Shown: in pieces, positions 25,801 to 35,276 of the stretch
Layout of the letters: each line of letters opens with the position of its first letter
Numbering within the stretch: position 1 is the first letter of the stretch
Assembly: GCA_023406895.1 (NCBI GenBank)
Contig: JAEXTV010000019.1
Coordinates: 62,001-126,000, forward strand
From: Bacillota bacterium
GTDB taxonomy: Bacteria; Bacillota; Clostridia; Christensenellales; SZUA-584
DNA: 64,000 nt
Direction: 5' to 3'
Notes under the pieces: model-generated
Databases searched by the model: none
Told to the model about the DNA's origin: nothing
Seen by the model: only the letters and a program-made list of their open reading frames with translations
Position numbers and translations under genes: made by a program

Positions 25801-26595
25801 ATGATTAAAACTGAACGCGAGCATATGCTGCTTTTCTCAAAAGAGCGTGTCGCGGGGCTGTACAGATACCGGCTGTATTTCACGCCGATTTCATCTTTGC
25901 GGGACGAAACGCCGCGCGTATTCAGGCTGCTTGTCCGCACGCCTTTTGCTTTTAACAAGCTTGAAGTCGGGCGTATCTATAAGCTGACTTACAGCAACGT
26001 TCACATACAGTCGTTTGAGCCGAGGGACGAGTTTAATCTTCAGGAAGAGGATTATGTGAGGCTCATCGAAACGCGCGACATCAAGTTCATGGACAAGAAA
26101 ACATCCGCGGCGCTTCGCCAGACCGATCAGCCCGGCTCGAAAGACCGGTATTATTCGTTTGACGAGATGAAGCAAATCGTCAATTTCAGGCAGGACCTTT
26201 TAACCTCTATTGCTGTGACGACGTTTTCGGGTGCGGTCACGGCGCTGGCGCTGCTGCTGCCTTTTGTGATTTATGCGCTGATGATTCGCATCGTCATCGG
26301 TTCACAGCTCTCCGCGGGCGGATTTACGAGCAAAGCGCTTGCGCTGCCCATACTCGGCATCGGTGTGCTGCCCGCGACGATCTATATCATGTCAATACTG
26401 TTTGCATTCAGTGAGCTGGCTCTGCTGCGCATTGAGTTCACCAAATGGAACCTGATAAAAAAATACACGCTGGCTTGGGGCGGTATCCGCAAGAGCATGT
26501 TCTTCGAACTCAGCGACATCCGCTATTTTAAAAAATTCGGCATCGGAGCCGGCATCGCACTCTTTGTTTCCATATTGCTTGCGCTGATTGTTTAG
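25801..26595 (+). CDS. Hypothetical membrane protein
   Basis: Protein of 264 residues. The N-terminal 125 residues are soluble and basic with a beta-rich look. Hydrophobic segments follow at about 136-168, 180-208 and 246-264. No family recognised. It is transcribed divergently from the decarboxylase operon and the ATG at 25801 follows a GAAAGGGG site. Confidence 0.75.
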   Translation: MIKTEREHMLLFSKERVAGLYRYRLYFTPISSLRDETPRVFRLLVRTPFAFNKLEVGRIYKLTYSNVHIQSFEPRDEFNLQEEDYVRLIETRDIKFMDKKTSAALRQTDQPGSKDRYYSFDEMKQIVNFRQDLLTSIAVTTFSGAVTALALLLPFVIYALMIRIVIGSQLSAGGFTSKALALPILGIGVLPATIYIMSILFAFSELALLRIEFTKWNLIKKYTLAWGGIRKSMFFELSDIRYFKKFGIGAGIALFVSILLALIV

Positions 26596-26826
26596 CGCCC
26601 TGTGCGCTGTTTCTCCATGAGGGTGCATCGCAAGCCTTTTTGTGCCCGTGCGCAGCATATTGCGCACCGGTTGACAACAAGTTTCACCGTCAATCCCATC
26701 GCATTCATATTTCGTCATCCAACAGTGCACGATTCATATTATCGCTGAAACTTTATTATAGTATATTATAAGGCATATACAGGTTAAAAGGCAATCATGG
26801 TTTGGTTTAAGCGCCTTGGCGTTTCG

Positions 26827-26856
26827 TTGACGCGGCTGTTTTTGGCATGATATACT
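26827..26856 (+). promoter_or_regulatory. Sigma-A-type promoter for the ABC exporter operon
   Basis: TTGACG (26827-26832), 18-bp spacer, TATACT (26851-26856), 35 bp before the TTG start at 26891. Confidence 0.7.
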
Positions 26857-26890
26857 GGTTTTAAAATATACTGGCAGGCAGGTTTTCGAA

Positions 26891-27565
26891 TTGATTACAG
26901 CGCAGATGTTAACCAAATCATATGGAAAAACGGCGATATTGAACGGTGTGAGCCTGCATCTCGACGCGGGAAAGGCGCTCGCCGTGGTGGGTGAGAACGG
27001 CGCGGGCAAAACAACGCTGCTGAAAATTCTTGCCACGGCATCCGAGCCGGACAGTGGCAGCCTTTTTATCGGCGGCATCAACGCGCTGGAGAATTCCGCC
27101 GCCGCGCGCGAACAGCTCGGCTACGTGCCGCAGGGGATCGCGCTGATGCAGGAGCTTTCCGTAAAGGATAACCTGTATTACTGGATGAAAACAAAGGATA
27201 CGGCCGTTTATGAAACGGTGATGGACATCATCGGCCTCAAGTCCATGGAAAACAGGAAGGTGTCGCGGCTATCGGGCGGCATGCAGCGGCGGCTCAACAT
27301 CGGCGCGTCGCTCGTGCTGCGGCCGTCGCTTTTGATACTCGACGAACCGCTTGCGGGTGTGGATATCGCAAACCGACGCCGGATCATTTCGTCGCTTTCG
27401 GCACTCAAAAAGAGCGGCATGACAATCCTGTTTACCAGCCACTATATCGACGAGATGCAGATGCTGGCCGACGAGATGATCGCACTGCGGGAAGGAACGG
27501 TCACTTACAGCGGACCGCTGCAATTTGATAACCTCGCGGATGCAATCAGGCGCTACACAGCTTAG
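26891..27565 (+). CDS. ABC-2-type exporter ATP-binding protein
   Basis: Single NBD of 224 residues. Walker A GENGAGKTT, Q-loop YVPQGIA, signature LSGGMQRRLNIG, Walker B LLILDEPLAGVD and switch His in FTSHYID. Typical of CcmA-like multidrug, antibiotic or lipid exporters. TTG start at 26891. Two permeases and a membrane-anchored protein follow in the same operon. Confidence 0.95.
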   Translation: MITAQMLTKSYGKTAILNGVSLHLDAGKALAVVGENGAGKTTLLKILATASEPDSGSLFIGGINALENSAAAREQLGYVPQGIALMQELSVKDNLYYWMKTKDTAVYETVMDIIGLKSMENRKVSRLSGGMQRRLNIGASLVLRPSLLILDEPLAGVDIANRRRIISSLSALKKSGMTILFTSHYIDEMQMLADEMIALREGTVTYSGPLQFDNLADAIRRYTA

Positions 27566-27614
27566 GGTGAACCGATTGACTCGGATGCCTTGTTGACTCG
27601 AAGGGAGCCTGACC

Positions 27615-28976
27615 ATGGACGATGAGTTAAGCGCGGCGCGGCGGCGCGGCGCGGTACGAAAGCTGCTTTGGCCGCACGGCAGGAGGCACAAAGGCTTCAT
27701 GCACGGCAAACGGTGGATGGGCGCGGCGCTCGTGCTTCTCGTCTGCGCGCTCACGGCCGTGGGCATTGCCGTGTTTAACGGAGGCGGCAGGGCGGCGCAG
27801 CCCCAGCCGGAAATCAATTGCAATGTGGGCGTACTCGCGCTCGGCGATTTTTTCAAAGCCTATGAGGACCATATTGATTTTCAGACTGCCGGAACGGTTC
27901 GCGGCCTGACCCGGCGGCTTATGCACGAACCTTTTGAGGTCAGTGCGCAGATGACGGTTGAATCAGAAGCGCTGGCAACTTTCGGGATACCGCTCAAACG
28001 TGTGCCGGCGCAGCTCAAAATCAAATACGATTTGCGCGATGCCGGCGTGAAGGTGAGCACGGTAGGCTTGAGTTTATTCGAGGCCTGCCTATCGGGGAAC
28101 GAGGCTGCTGCCGAGATAATGGGGGCAGAACCGGTCGTGGCCGAGCTGCCCGCCGGAAATGATATGTCGGGCGATATGACGCTGAAAAACAGGATCGGCG
28201 CGTTGGTGCCGCTTGCGCCCGGCGATCTGCCCGACAAGCTGCTTGATATGCTTGCGCGGTCGGTGCCCGAAGAATGTACACAGATGCAGCTCGGGCGCGC
28301 GTACAGCCCCAAGGATAAACAGGACGTGAACGTCACACTCATTCATACCGCGCTCGATGATAAAGCGCTTTCCGCTTCCGCCTCCGCTTTTGCGGAGCTG
28401 CTGAAAAACGACGAGACGCTGTATGCGAAGGCACAGCGGCTGACCCTGCAATGGGCTTCGCTGTGCGGCGCGAAGGATTTAACGCTCGAATCTCTGTTGG
28501 CGCAGCTGATCGAAAAGGAGTACGAGGGGGCCGCCGTTTCATTGAATGTGTACCGGCGCGATGAAATACCCATCGGCTTCACCTTGAGGGTCACAACGCG
28601 GGACGCGCAGATCGATTTGATCCGTTTGGCCGAGTTTGACGGCGAAACGGGCTATGAACGCACGCAGGTGCTGCTCAACGGCATAGAAGTGTTCAGCGCG
28701 GATACCGTCACGCAGGACACATCGGGTGAATTCAGCGTGAACACGGTCAAGACGGACGGTCAGGCTGTCAGTGTGAACGGGACGTTTGAAATGAATAAGC
28801 TGGCGGAGAATGCATATCAGCTAATCGTTGATGCCGTGACGGAAGGTCTGCTCAGTGAGAATGCGGATGCCGCCCGTTTTGTGATGGATGCGCGCATCGA
28901 TGTGGGCAACGGCCTTGGCATGATAGGGGGCAGCCCCGAATGGCAGGACATAAAAGAACTTATCAAAACAGATTAA
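27615..28976 (+). CDS. Membrane-anchored protein of the ABC exporter operon
   Basis: Protein of 453 residues with a basic cytoplasmic N-terminus (1-33), one membrane helix (about 34-56) and a large extracytoplasmic region without cysteine-rich or repeat motifs. Position between the ATPase and the two permeases suggests an accessory or sensor subunit of the exporter. I do not recognise a family. Confidence 0.75.
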   Translation: MDDELSAARRRGAVRKLLWPHGRRHKGFMHGKRWMGAALVLLVCALTAVGIAVFNGGGRAAQPQPEINCNVGVLALGDFFKAYEDHIDFQTAGTVRGLTRRLMHEPFEVSAQMTVESEALATFGIPLKRVPAQLKIKYDLRDAGVKVSTVGLSLFEACLSGNEAAAEIMGAEPVVAELPAGNDMSGDMTLKNRIGALVPLAPGDLPDKLLDMLARSVPEECTQMQLGRAYSPKDKQDVNVTLIHTALDDKALSASASAFAELLKNDETLYAKAQRLTLQWASLCGAKDLTLESLLAQLIEKEYEGAAVSLNVYRRDEIPIGFTLRVTTRDAQIDLIRLAEFDGETGYERTQVLLNGIEVFSADTVTQDTSGEFSVNTVKTDGQAVSVNGTFEMNKLAENAYQLIVDAVTEGLLSENADAARFVMDARIDVGNGLGMIGGSPEWQDIKELIKTD

Positions 28977-28985
28977 GGCGTACGA

Positions 28986-30197
28986 ATGAAAAAGCTCTTT
29001 ACGGTGGATTTGAAAAGGCTTCTGAATAACAAAACAGCCGTTTTGTTTGCGGTGGGCGCGCCGCTGCTGCTTGTGCTGCTGATCTCGTTTGCGGTTGCGC
29101 CTTATTTTTATGCCGATGTGCGCGCGCAGAATTTCAGCGTGGCGGTTTACAATGAGGATGATGATCCGCTGACGCAATCGATACTGAGCGGCCTTATTGA
29201 GAGCAAATCGCTCGGCGGCCTCATCAGCGTGAATTTTGTAGACAGTGAATCGCAGGGGCGTGCTGCGGTGAAAAACGGCGCGGCGGCGTTCATTCATATT
29301 CCCGCAGGCATGCAGGATACGCTGTCGGGCAACGGACGCTGCACGATCGATTATTACGGCAACCCCCAAATGCCGCTTGAGGATGCGCTGCTCTTCGAAA
29401 CGCTCGATTCGGGCGTGGGGCTCGTGAGCGATGCGCAGCACGCCATCAACGTGCTCTATTGGGACAGCCTCGACGCGGCAGTGAACGAGAACGCTGCGGC
29501 GGATGCGTACAACCGCTTGAGAAGCGATTATTTTGGCAGTATACTCGCGCGGTCGGCGCTGTATGAAGACACGGAGACCACATCACCGCTCGGCGGGGCA
29601 CTGCCCATTGAATATTACGCGGTGAGCTTCCTCGTGTTGTTCGTGGCACTCGGCGGGCTGCCCATCGCGCGCATGACCGCGGACGATGAGGTGACGGGGC
29701 TCGTTCACCGCCAGCTGCTTTCGGGGCACAGCCCGCTTTCCTGCGTGATGTCGCGCTGGCTCTCAGGCAGCTTATTTTTGTTCATGCAGTATGCCGTGCT
29801 GGCGGCTGCGCTCTCGCTGATTGCCGGCAGCGGTGACTATAACGGTAGTTTGGCAGCGGCAATCCTCGGCGGCGCGCTGCTCTGCCTTTTTTTGAGCCTT
29901 GGCATGATGCTCGTTGGGTTGCTTTCCAGGTCATCGGCTTTCTCGGTTCGGGCCGCGTTTCTATCCGCGCTCGCGCTCGCGCTGCTCGGCGGCCTGCTGG
30001 TGCCGTCCGCATATATGCCTGCCATCGTGCGCGATGTATCGTTTTACACGCCGCTGTCGGCGGCGCTGCGCCTCGGCATCGCGGGGCTTTTTGACGGACA
30101 AGCCCAAGGATCGCTGCTGTTTGCGGGCGTGCTCGCCGTGTTTACGGCTGTGTTGCTGCCGCTCGTCATCAGCCGGTTTCAAAGGAGGGCGCAATGA
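28986..30197 (+). CDS. ABC-2-type permease
   Basis: Protein of 403 residues with the ABC-2 membrane layout: one N-terminal helix (about 17-40), a long extracytoplasmic domain (about 45-205), then five helices clustered in the C-terminal half. Its stop overlaps the next start (ATGA). Pairs with the following gene to form a heterodimeric exporter channel. Confidence 0.88.
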   Translation: MKKLFTVDLKRLLNNKTAVLFAVGAPLLLVLLISFAVAPYFYADVRAQNFSVAVYNEDDDPLTQSILSGLIESKSLGGLISVNFVDSESQGRAAVKNGAAAFIHIPAGMQDTLSGNGRCTIDYYGNPQMPLEDALLFETLDSGVGLVSDAQHAINVLYWDSLDAAVNENAAADAYNRLRSDYFGSILARSALYEDTETTSPLGGALPIEYYAVSFLVLFVALGGLPIARMTADDEVTGLVHRQLLSGHSPLSCVMSRWLSGSLFLFMQYAVLAAALSLIAGSGDYNGSLAAAILGGALLCLFLSLGMMLVGLLSRSSAFSVRAAFLSALALALLGGLLVPSAYMPAIVRDVSFYTPLSAALRLGIAGLFDGQAQGSLLFAGVLAVFTAVLLPLVISRFQRRAQ

Positions 30198-31318
30198 GAC
30201 TTTTTACAAGCACAATCAAATACCGCTTGAAGTCGCTTTGCACGGGCGCGTACGGCATTGTGTTCTTTTTGCTGGCGCTGATCGTGGCTGTGTGCCCGTT
30301 TGTGGGGCTTATCATCCCCGATGCGCCGGTGCCGATCGGCTGGATTGATGAGGACGATACGGAGTTTTCGCACCTGCTGCTGAGGAACGTGGAAGCGCTC
30401 AACGTCGTCTGGGTTACGTTCGGTGATAAAGAGACGCTCGTGGCCAACCTGCAGACAGGGCGGCTCGAGGGTGTATTTGTGATTAAGAAAGGCTTTGAGA
30501 AAACGATAAAGAGCGGTGCGTTTGAAGACACGCTGCAATTGCTGCGTTCGCCGTACAGCACGGCGGCCGGAGTCATCTCCGAGAGTGTCGGCAGTGAGGC
30601 GCTAAGGCTCTGGCTTGCGTGCAGCAGTGCCAACGAGGCGCGCGCTTTGGGCGGCGACGATCTTTATAAAAGTGTATTTGACGACGCGATTGAAGGCACG
30701 GACGAGCCGATATTGCAGCTCGGGCGAGAGAACGCGGCAGGGGAGACGGGCAAAGTTACACCGCTGCTTGACGCGGCGTTTTCGTCGCTTTATCTGCTGT
30801 GCGGCGTGGCGAGCTTTTTCATGCTGACGGGCATTGCGATGGCGCGCCGGGGAGCGGATTTTTCATTGCGGCTTCGTTCGCGTGCCTTCTCGATCGAGCG
30901 GTTCCGTCTGGCCGCCGCGCTTGCGGATACGCTCTATATGCTGCCGTGCGCCGTTGTGCCGGTTATCGCGTTTGGTCTCGCGGGGGAAGGGTGGCTTATT
31001 GCGCCGCTGCTGGCCGGCTTTGCGCTGTATGTGTTTGCGTTCGGCGGCATCGCGGGGCTGCTCGCGCTGATACGCAACCAGACGGCGATGATGCTGAGCA
31101 TCTGCGTGGTGACCATCGCGAACGTGATGCTCTCGTCGATGCTCGTGCCGCTGCCGTCATCGGGGCTGTCTTCTGTGCTTTTCCATGCGCTGCCCGCGCG
31201 CTGGCTGTCCGCTGCCGATCTGCAAAACCCGCTGCTGAGCGTGGCGGGCCTTGCCGCCTGTGCGGCGGTTTACAACGCGCTGCCGTTTGTGCTGCGCCGA
31301 CGGGAAAGCGTCAGTTAA
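30194..31318 (+). CDS. ABC-2-type permease
   Basis: Protein of 374 residues with the same layout as the preceding gene: N-terminal helix (about 16-38), extracytoplasmic domain and five C-terminal helices. Similar size and direct overlap indicate the second half of the transporter. Substrate unknown. Confidence 0.86.
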   Translation: MRLFTSTIKYRLKSLCTGAYGIVFFLLALIVAVCPFVGLIIPDAPVPIGWIDEDDTEFSHLLLRNVEALNVVWVTFGDKETLVANLQTGRLEGVFVIKKGFEKTIKSGAFEDTLQLLRSPYSTAAGVISESVGSEALRLWLACSSANEARALGGDDLYKSVFDDAIEGTDEPILQLGRENAAGETGKVTPLLDAAFSSLYLLCGVASFFMLTGIAMARRGADFSLRLRSRAFSIERFRLAAALADTLYMLPCAVVPVIAFGLAGEGWLIAPLLAGFALYVFAFGGIAGLLALIRNQTAMMLSICVVTIANVMLSSMLVPLPSSGLSSVLFHALPARWLSAADLQNPLLSVAGLAACAAVYNALPFVLRRRESVS

Positions 31319-31344
31319 TTTAAGAAGTAAGAAGGTATAAATCG

Positions 31345-32262
31345 GTGTATTACGAGATTGAAAACGGCATAATAAAAAAAGCGGATATCAAAAACATATC
31401 GCTGACCGGTAAAAGCCGGTACTTTGGATTGATCGGTATTGACGAAACCGGCGGCGTTTTGCCCGTTATTCACTTGACCGACAGACAGCTGCGTGAATCG
31501 TTTGAGAGCGCGGCACTGACGTATGAGAATCATGACGGTTTTGATCTGATCTGTCTGAATCTATTAAATCATAAAGCGCTGACGACGTCTCAAGTCAACA
31601 GGGTGTGCATTTACATGCATAAGAACCTGCTGCTTTTTATATGCCGGAACGTATCCGCTGTGGCTGACATGCTGCACGATATCATACAGGAAGGCGGTAC
31701 TGAGCCGGATCGGATACTGAGCATCTTTTTTGAGAGAGTCACGGCAAAGGATGCGGATCATCTTGAAAATATCGAGACGGAAATATCCAATCTGGAAGAC
31801 GCGCTGATCACCACGGCGAAGAAGAATTCAGTCCGCGAGATCATCCACCTGCGCAAAAGGCTGATGATTCTCAAACGGTATTACGAGCAGATGCTCAATG
31901 TGCTTGATATCTTGCAGGAAAACGAGAACAACCTGCTCGATGACAGGGCCATGAGGTTTTTCAAGCTATTTTCCGGACGTGTGGACAGGCTTTATCACAG
32001 CGTGCTGAATCTGCGAGATTATGTGACGCAGGTGCGCGAGGCGTATCAGGCAGAGGTGGATATCAGCCTTAACAGCACGATGAAGATTTTTACCGTGATC
32101 ACGGCCATATTTTTGCCGCTGTCGCTGATTGTCGGGTGGTACGGCATGAACCTGCAGATGCCCGAAGTCAAGTGGTCCTTCGGGTACCCGATGGTGATCA
32201 TCTTGTCCGTTGCGGTGGTGGTTTTCTGCCTTGTGTATTTCAAGAAGAAGAAGTGGTTTTAG
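31345..32262 (+). CDS. corA: CorA-family divalent cation transporter
   Basis: Protein of 305 residues with a cytoplasmic alpha/beta domain, a long stalk helix (about 160-245) and two C-terminal membrane helices separated by YGMNLQMPE, the GMN selectivity signature of CorA. A basic KKKKW tail follows. GTG start at 31345. Takes up Mg2+ or related cations as a pentamer. Confidence 0.93.
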   Translation: MYYEIENGIIKKADIKNISLTGKSRYFGLIGIDETGGVLPVIHLTDRQLRESFESAALTYENHDGFDLICLNLLNHKALTTSQVNRVCIYMHKNLLLFICRNVSAVADMLHDIIQEGGTEPDRILSIFFERVTAKDADHLENIETEISNLEDALITTAKKNSVREIIHLRKRLMILKRYYEQMLNVLDILQENENNLLDDRAMRFFKLFSGRVDRLYHSVLNLRDYVTQVREAYQAEVDISLNSTMKIFTVITAIFLPLSLIVGWYGMNLQMPEVKWSFGYPMVIILSVAVVVFCLVYFKKKKWF

Positions 32263-32602
32263 CCGTATGATTTTGGCGCGTCTGGGAAGCCGCGCCTTAC
32301 AGTGCAACGAATTTTAGTGAACGCTCCCCGCTTGTGCCCCAAAGGGGTATGTCGTTTTACCAACCTGTCATGCTGAACGGAACGTGAGTGAAGTGAAGCA
32401 TCCCATGGTAAAACGCTTTAAACATGGGATTCCTCTTCCGCTTACGCTCCATCGGAATGACATATGTCACCTTAGGGATGTTATACGGTCATGTGGGGGA
32501 GTCTATTTCCGATGATAACGCCTTTGTCGAATAAACAATCCGACAACTGCCAACTTAAGATAACAAAACAGAACATTACCTAACTTTTCTATTCCGAATT
32601 AG
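32263..32602. other. Intergenic region with a long inverted-repeat element
   Basis: About 340 bp between convergent genes. Most of it is the hairpin element at 32368-32465; no clear terminator or ORF otherwise. Confidence 0.55.
32368..32465. repeat. Long imperfect inverted repeat (dispersed hairpin element)
   Basis: The left arm TGTCATGCTGAACGGA... ends in GCATCCCATG. The right arm CATGGGATTCC... ends in CGGAATGACA. They are about 40 bp each, inverted and imperfect, around a 15-bp loop. The left arm resembles a fragment at 20298-20380, so it belongs to a dispersed family in this genome. Confidence 0.75.
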
Positions 32603-33283
32603 TTACTCGCCAAGTATGAGTTTTCTTGCGCGCGCCTTCACCGCCTCGTCACTGAACGCGATATCAAGATACCCTTCACTCACGCGCCGTTTCAAATATT
32701 CAAATGAATACGCGATGGATTCCGCGTGGTCAAACGCGAGACCCGCGCTTTCAACCGGGTAAATCTGCTGCATGCGCCCCGTGGTGAACGCGACAATCGG
32801 GTGCATTTCAATGCTTCCGCGCAGAGTGTAGCTGATTCGCGTGATGCCGCCTTCATCTTTAACTTTGTAATCATCCAGCTTAAACCAGTCTGCCTCGGCC
32901 GCATCGTCACCCGCGACAGGCTTCAACTCAGCCGCGTCGGCAATCGCGATGTGGCTAGCTGTGATGCAGCGGTAGCGCGGATCCCGGTCCGGCCGGCCCC
33001 ATGTAAACACCTGCTCAAGGTATAGGCCCGAGAGCCCGGCCTCCTCCATCAGCTCGCGGTCCGCCGCATGGAATATGTCTTCGTCGATCTCCACGAAACC
33101 GCCCGGCAACGCCCAGCGGCCCTTATACGGATAGCCGCCGCGTTTGATGAGCAGGATGCTCAGCGCGTCTTCACCGACCGCAAACACCGCCGTATCCGCC
33201 GCGAAACCGGGGTTTTGGTAGCGCGTGGGGTCAAATTCTTTGAGATAGCGAATTTCGTCTTCGCCGGAGGGAATGTAGGCCAT
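32603..33283 (-). CDS. NUDIX hydrolase (NrtR/ADP-ribose-pyrophosphatase-like)
   Basis: Protein of 226 residues with the NUDIX box GGFVEIDEDIFHAADRELME followed by EAGL (about 61-84), and a C-terminal region of about 110 residues typical of the longer ADP-ribose pyrophosphatase or NrtR-like members. Probably removes ADP-ribose or a similar nucleoside diphosphate derivative. Lies 10 bp downstream of mnmA. Confidence 0.88.
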   Translation of the reverse strand: MAYIPSGEDEIRYLKEFDPTRYQNPGFAADTAVFAVGEDALSILLIKRGGYPYKGRWALPGGFVEIDEDIFHAADRELMEEAGLSGLYLEQVFTWGRPDRDPRYRCITASHIAIADAAELKPVAGDDAAEADWFKLDDYKVKDEGGITRISYTLRGSIEMHPIVAFTTGRMQQIYPVESAGLAFDHAESIAYSFEYLKRRVSEGYLDIAFSDEAVKARARKLILGE

Positions 33284-33293
33284 ATGTGTCTCC

Positions 33294-34379
33294 TTAAAAA
33301 TAAACGGTATCGATCACGCCGCCGCCGAGGCATTCGTCATTCAAATACAATGCCGCGTACTGACCCGGTGTGACGGCGCGCTGCCGCTGCGCGAATTCTA
33401 TTTGTGCGCCGCCGTCCTTCAGCGTCACAAGCACCTGCTGATCGCTCTGGCGGTAACGGAACTTGGCGGTGCATTCAAACGTTTGCGACGGGGCACCGTT
33501 GATGAAATGAAAATTCGGCGCATACAGTGCGCGCGAAAAGAGCGCTTCCGGCTCGCCGCCGTCTTCACCCTGCGCCACGATCAGCGTGTTGGTGGCCACG
33601 TCCTTACCGATCACGAACCAGCGTGTGTCCTTCGCGTCCTCGCGCCCGCCAATGCCAAGGCCGCGCCGCTGCCCGAGCGTGTAATACATCACGCCCTGAT
33701 GCGTGCCCACGGTTTTGCCGCCCGGCGTCTTGATATCGCCCGGCTGCGCGGGCAGAAAGCCCGAGAGGAAGTCACGGAATTTGCGCTCGCCGATGAAACA
33801 GATGCCCGTGGAATCCTTTTTTTCGGCCACTTTGAGATTCAGCGAAGCCGCGATGCCGCGCACCTCGCTTTTCTGCAGCTGCCCGAGCGGGAACAGCGCG
33901 CTTTGCACCTGAGCACTGCTCAGCATGCATAAGAAATACGTCTGATCCTTGCCGGTGTCTGCCGCCTTGAAAAGGTGCCCGCTGCCGTCCGTGTGTGCGT
34001 AGTGTCCAGTCGCGATTTTATCCGCGCCGAGCATGCGCGCGTGGTCGAGGAACGCCGCAAATTTGATCTCGGAATTGCAGAGCACATCCGGGTTCGGTGT
34101 GCGGCCGCTTTTGTATTCATTCAGAAAATGCGTGAAAACGCGGTCGTAATACTGCTGTTCGAAGTTGACCGTATAGTAGGGGATACCGATCGCGTCACAG
34201 ACACTTTTGACGTCTTCATAATCCCGCGCGGCGCTGCAGCCCTTACCGTCGTCCTGCCAGTTTTTCATGAACACGCCGATCACGTCGTACCCCTGCTGCT
34301 TTAGCAGGTGTGCCGCCACGGCGGAATCCACGCCGCCCGACATGCCACAGACCACGCGTATTTTTTGGTTCTCTCTCAC
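33294..34379 (-). CDS. mnmA: tRNA-specific 2-thiouridylase MnmA
   Basis: Protein of 361 residues, the usual size. PP-loop GMSGGVDSAVAAHLL near the N-terminus, first catalytic Cys in NPDVLCNSEIKF, second in GICFIGERKFRDFL, and the C-terminal beta domain ending VTPGQYAALYLNDECLGGG. Thiolates U34 of Lys, Glu and Gln tRNAs. GTG start 34379 gives a standard N-terminus; a much longer upstream extension is an antisense artefact. Confidence 0.95.
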   Translation of the reverse strand: MRENQKIRVVCGMSGGVDSAVAAHLLKQQGYDVIGVFMKNWQDDGKGCSAARDYEDVKSVCDAIGIPYYTVNFEQQYYDRVFTHFLNEYKSGRTPNPDVLCNSEIKFAAFLDHARMLGADKIATGHYAHTDGSGHLFKAADTGKDQTYFLCMLSSAQVQSALFPLGQLQKSEVRGIAASLNLKVAEKKDSTGICFIGERKFRDFLSGFLPAQPGDIKTPGGKTVGTHQGVMYYTLGQRRGLGIGGREDAKDTRWFVIGKDVATNTLIVAQGEDGGEPEALFSRALYAPNFHFINGAPSQTFECTAKFRYRQSDQQVLVTLKDGGAQIEFAQRQRAVTPGQYAALYLNDECLGGGVIDTVYF

Positions 34380-34441
34380 CTTGTGCCTCGTTAAAGCTTT
34401 TGGTTTATTATACAGGCCGCCGCGGCGGATTGGCAAGCGTA

Positions 34442-34469
34442 TGGACACGTTGTGCGGGTGTGATATACT
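34442..34469 (+). promoter_or_regulatory. Promoter placed for a leaderless mRNA
   Basis: TGGACA (34442-34447), 16-bp spacer, TATACT (34464-34469). The ATG of the next gene begins 7 bp after the -10 box, where transcription would start, and there is no ribosome site between. Confidence 0.6.
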
Positions 34470-34475
34470 GGGCGT

Positions 34476-35276
34476 ATGAAAAAGAAGATCATCGCAGCCT
34501 GCGCGCTGCTGGTTGCGGCGCTGCTCATATTCTGGTTCTTTTATCCGCTGCGCAGCTATATCGTGATGGGGATATATTCGGGGCAGCACGGCGCAAACAG
34601 TGTGCAAAAGCAGCACGGGTTTTCCGTCGATATCCCGTCGGGCGCGGGGTGGTACCCGTTTGTGCTGACCTACAACGCGGAGGGGTATTCGGCGTGGTCG
34701 GGCGAAGATGCGGATATGTCGATACTCTACAATTTCGGCGCTTTTAACGCGCTCACGCGTACATCGTCTTTTTATGATGTGAACAACGATAAATACAGCG
34801 CGTTCTACGGCGCGTATGTGCTGCATAAGAACAATGACGAATTTGGGTTTTCGGATGATGGGAATGTGGCTATGGCCGAAGTGGAAAGCGCGGTGGCTTA
34901 CGATTACACGCAGCTTGTGATTGCGGGCTTCGGGTGCAGCGATATCGTATTTGATGCGGGCGGATATGAGCTGCAGCCCGGTACAAGCTATGCGGGCAGC
35001 GAGGGGTGGGTGCGTATCGACGCGGATATAACCGCGAACGGTGTGGCGCATACCTACCAACGTGAGTATCAGGCTTATATGCAATATGGCCCGCCCGTGC
35101 AAGCGGCACAGCAGGATTTTGCGCCTGTTTCGCTTAAAGGCAGGCTGTACATTAAATACATTGAAGATTATGATTGCACGGTGATGCTGTACGTCATCGC
35201 GAAGGATGCGGATGCGGTGGACGCGTGCGATAACGACATTTTAAGCAGGACAAAGATTGTTTCACTCAAGCAATAG
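34476..35276 (+). CDS. Hypothetical membrane-anchored extracytoplasmic protein
   Basis: Protein of 266 residues. MKKKIIAACALLVAALLIFW is a signal anchor without lipobox, and the rest is extracytoplasmic with no recognised domain. The signal sequence fixes the start, yet no ribosome site precedes it, suggesting leaderless translation. It converges with the DUF3842 gene and the two coding ends overlap by 15 bp. Confidence 0.75.
   Translation: MKKKIIAACALLVAALLIFWFFYPLRSYIVMGIYSGQHGANSVQKQHGFSVDIPSGAGWYPFVLTYNAEGYSAWSGEDADMSILYNFGAFNALTRTSSFYDVNNDKYSAFYGAYVLHKNNDEFGFSDDGNVAMAEVESAVAYDYTQLVIAGFGCSDIVFDAGGYELQPGTSYAGSEGWVRIDADITANGVAHTYQREYQAYMQYGPPVQAAQQDFAPVSLKGRLYIKYIEDYDCTVMLYVIAKDADAVDACDNDILSRTKIVSLKQ

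Noticed and set aside
34380..35102. N-terminal extension of mnmA by 241 residues
   Set aside because: It runs antisense through the gene at 34476, lacks a ribosome site, and standard MnmA begins at the PP-loop region reached from GTG 34379.
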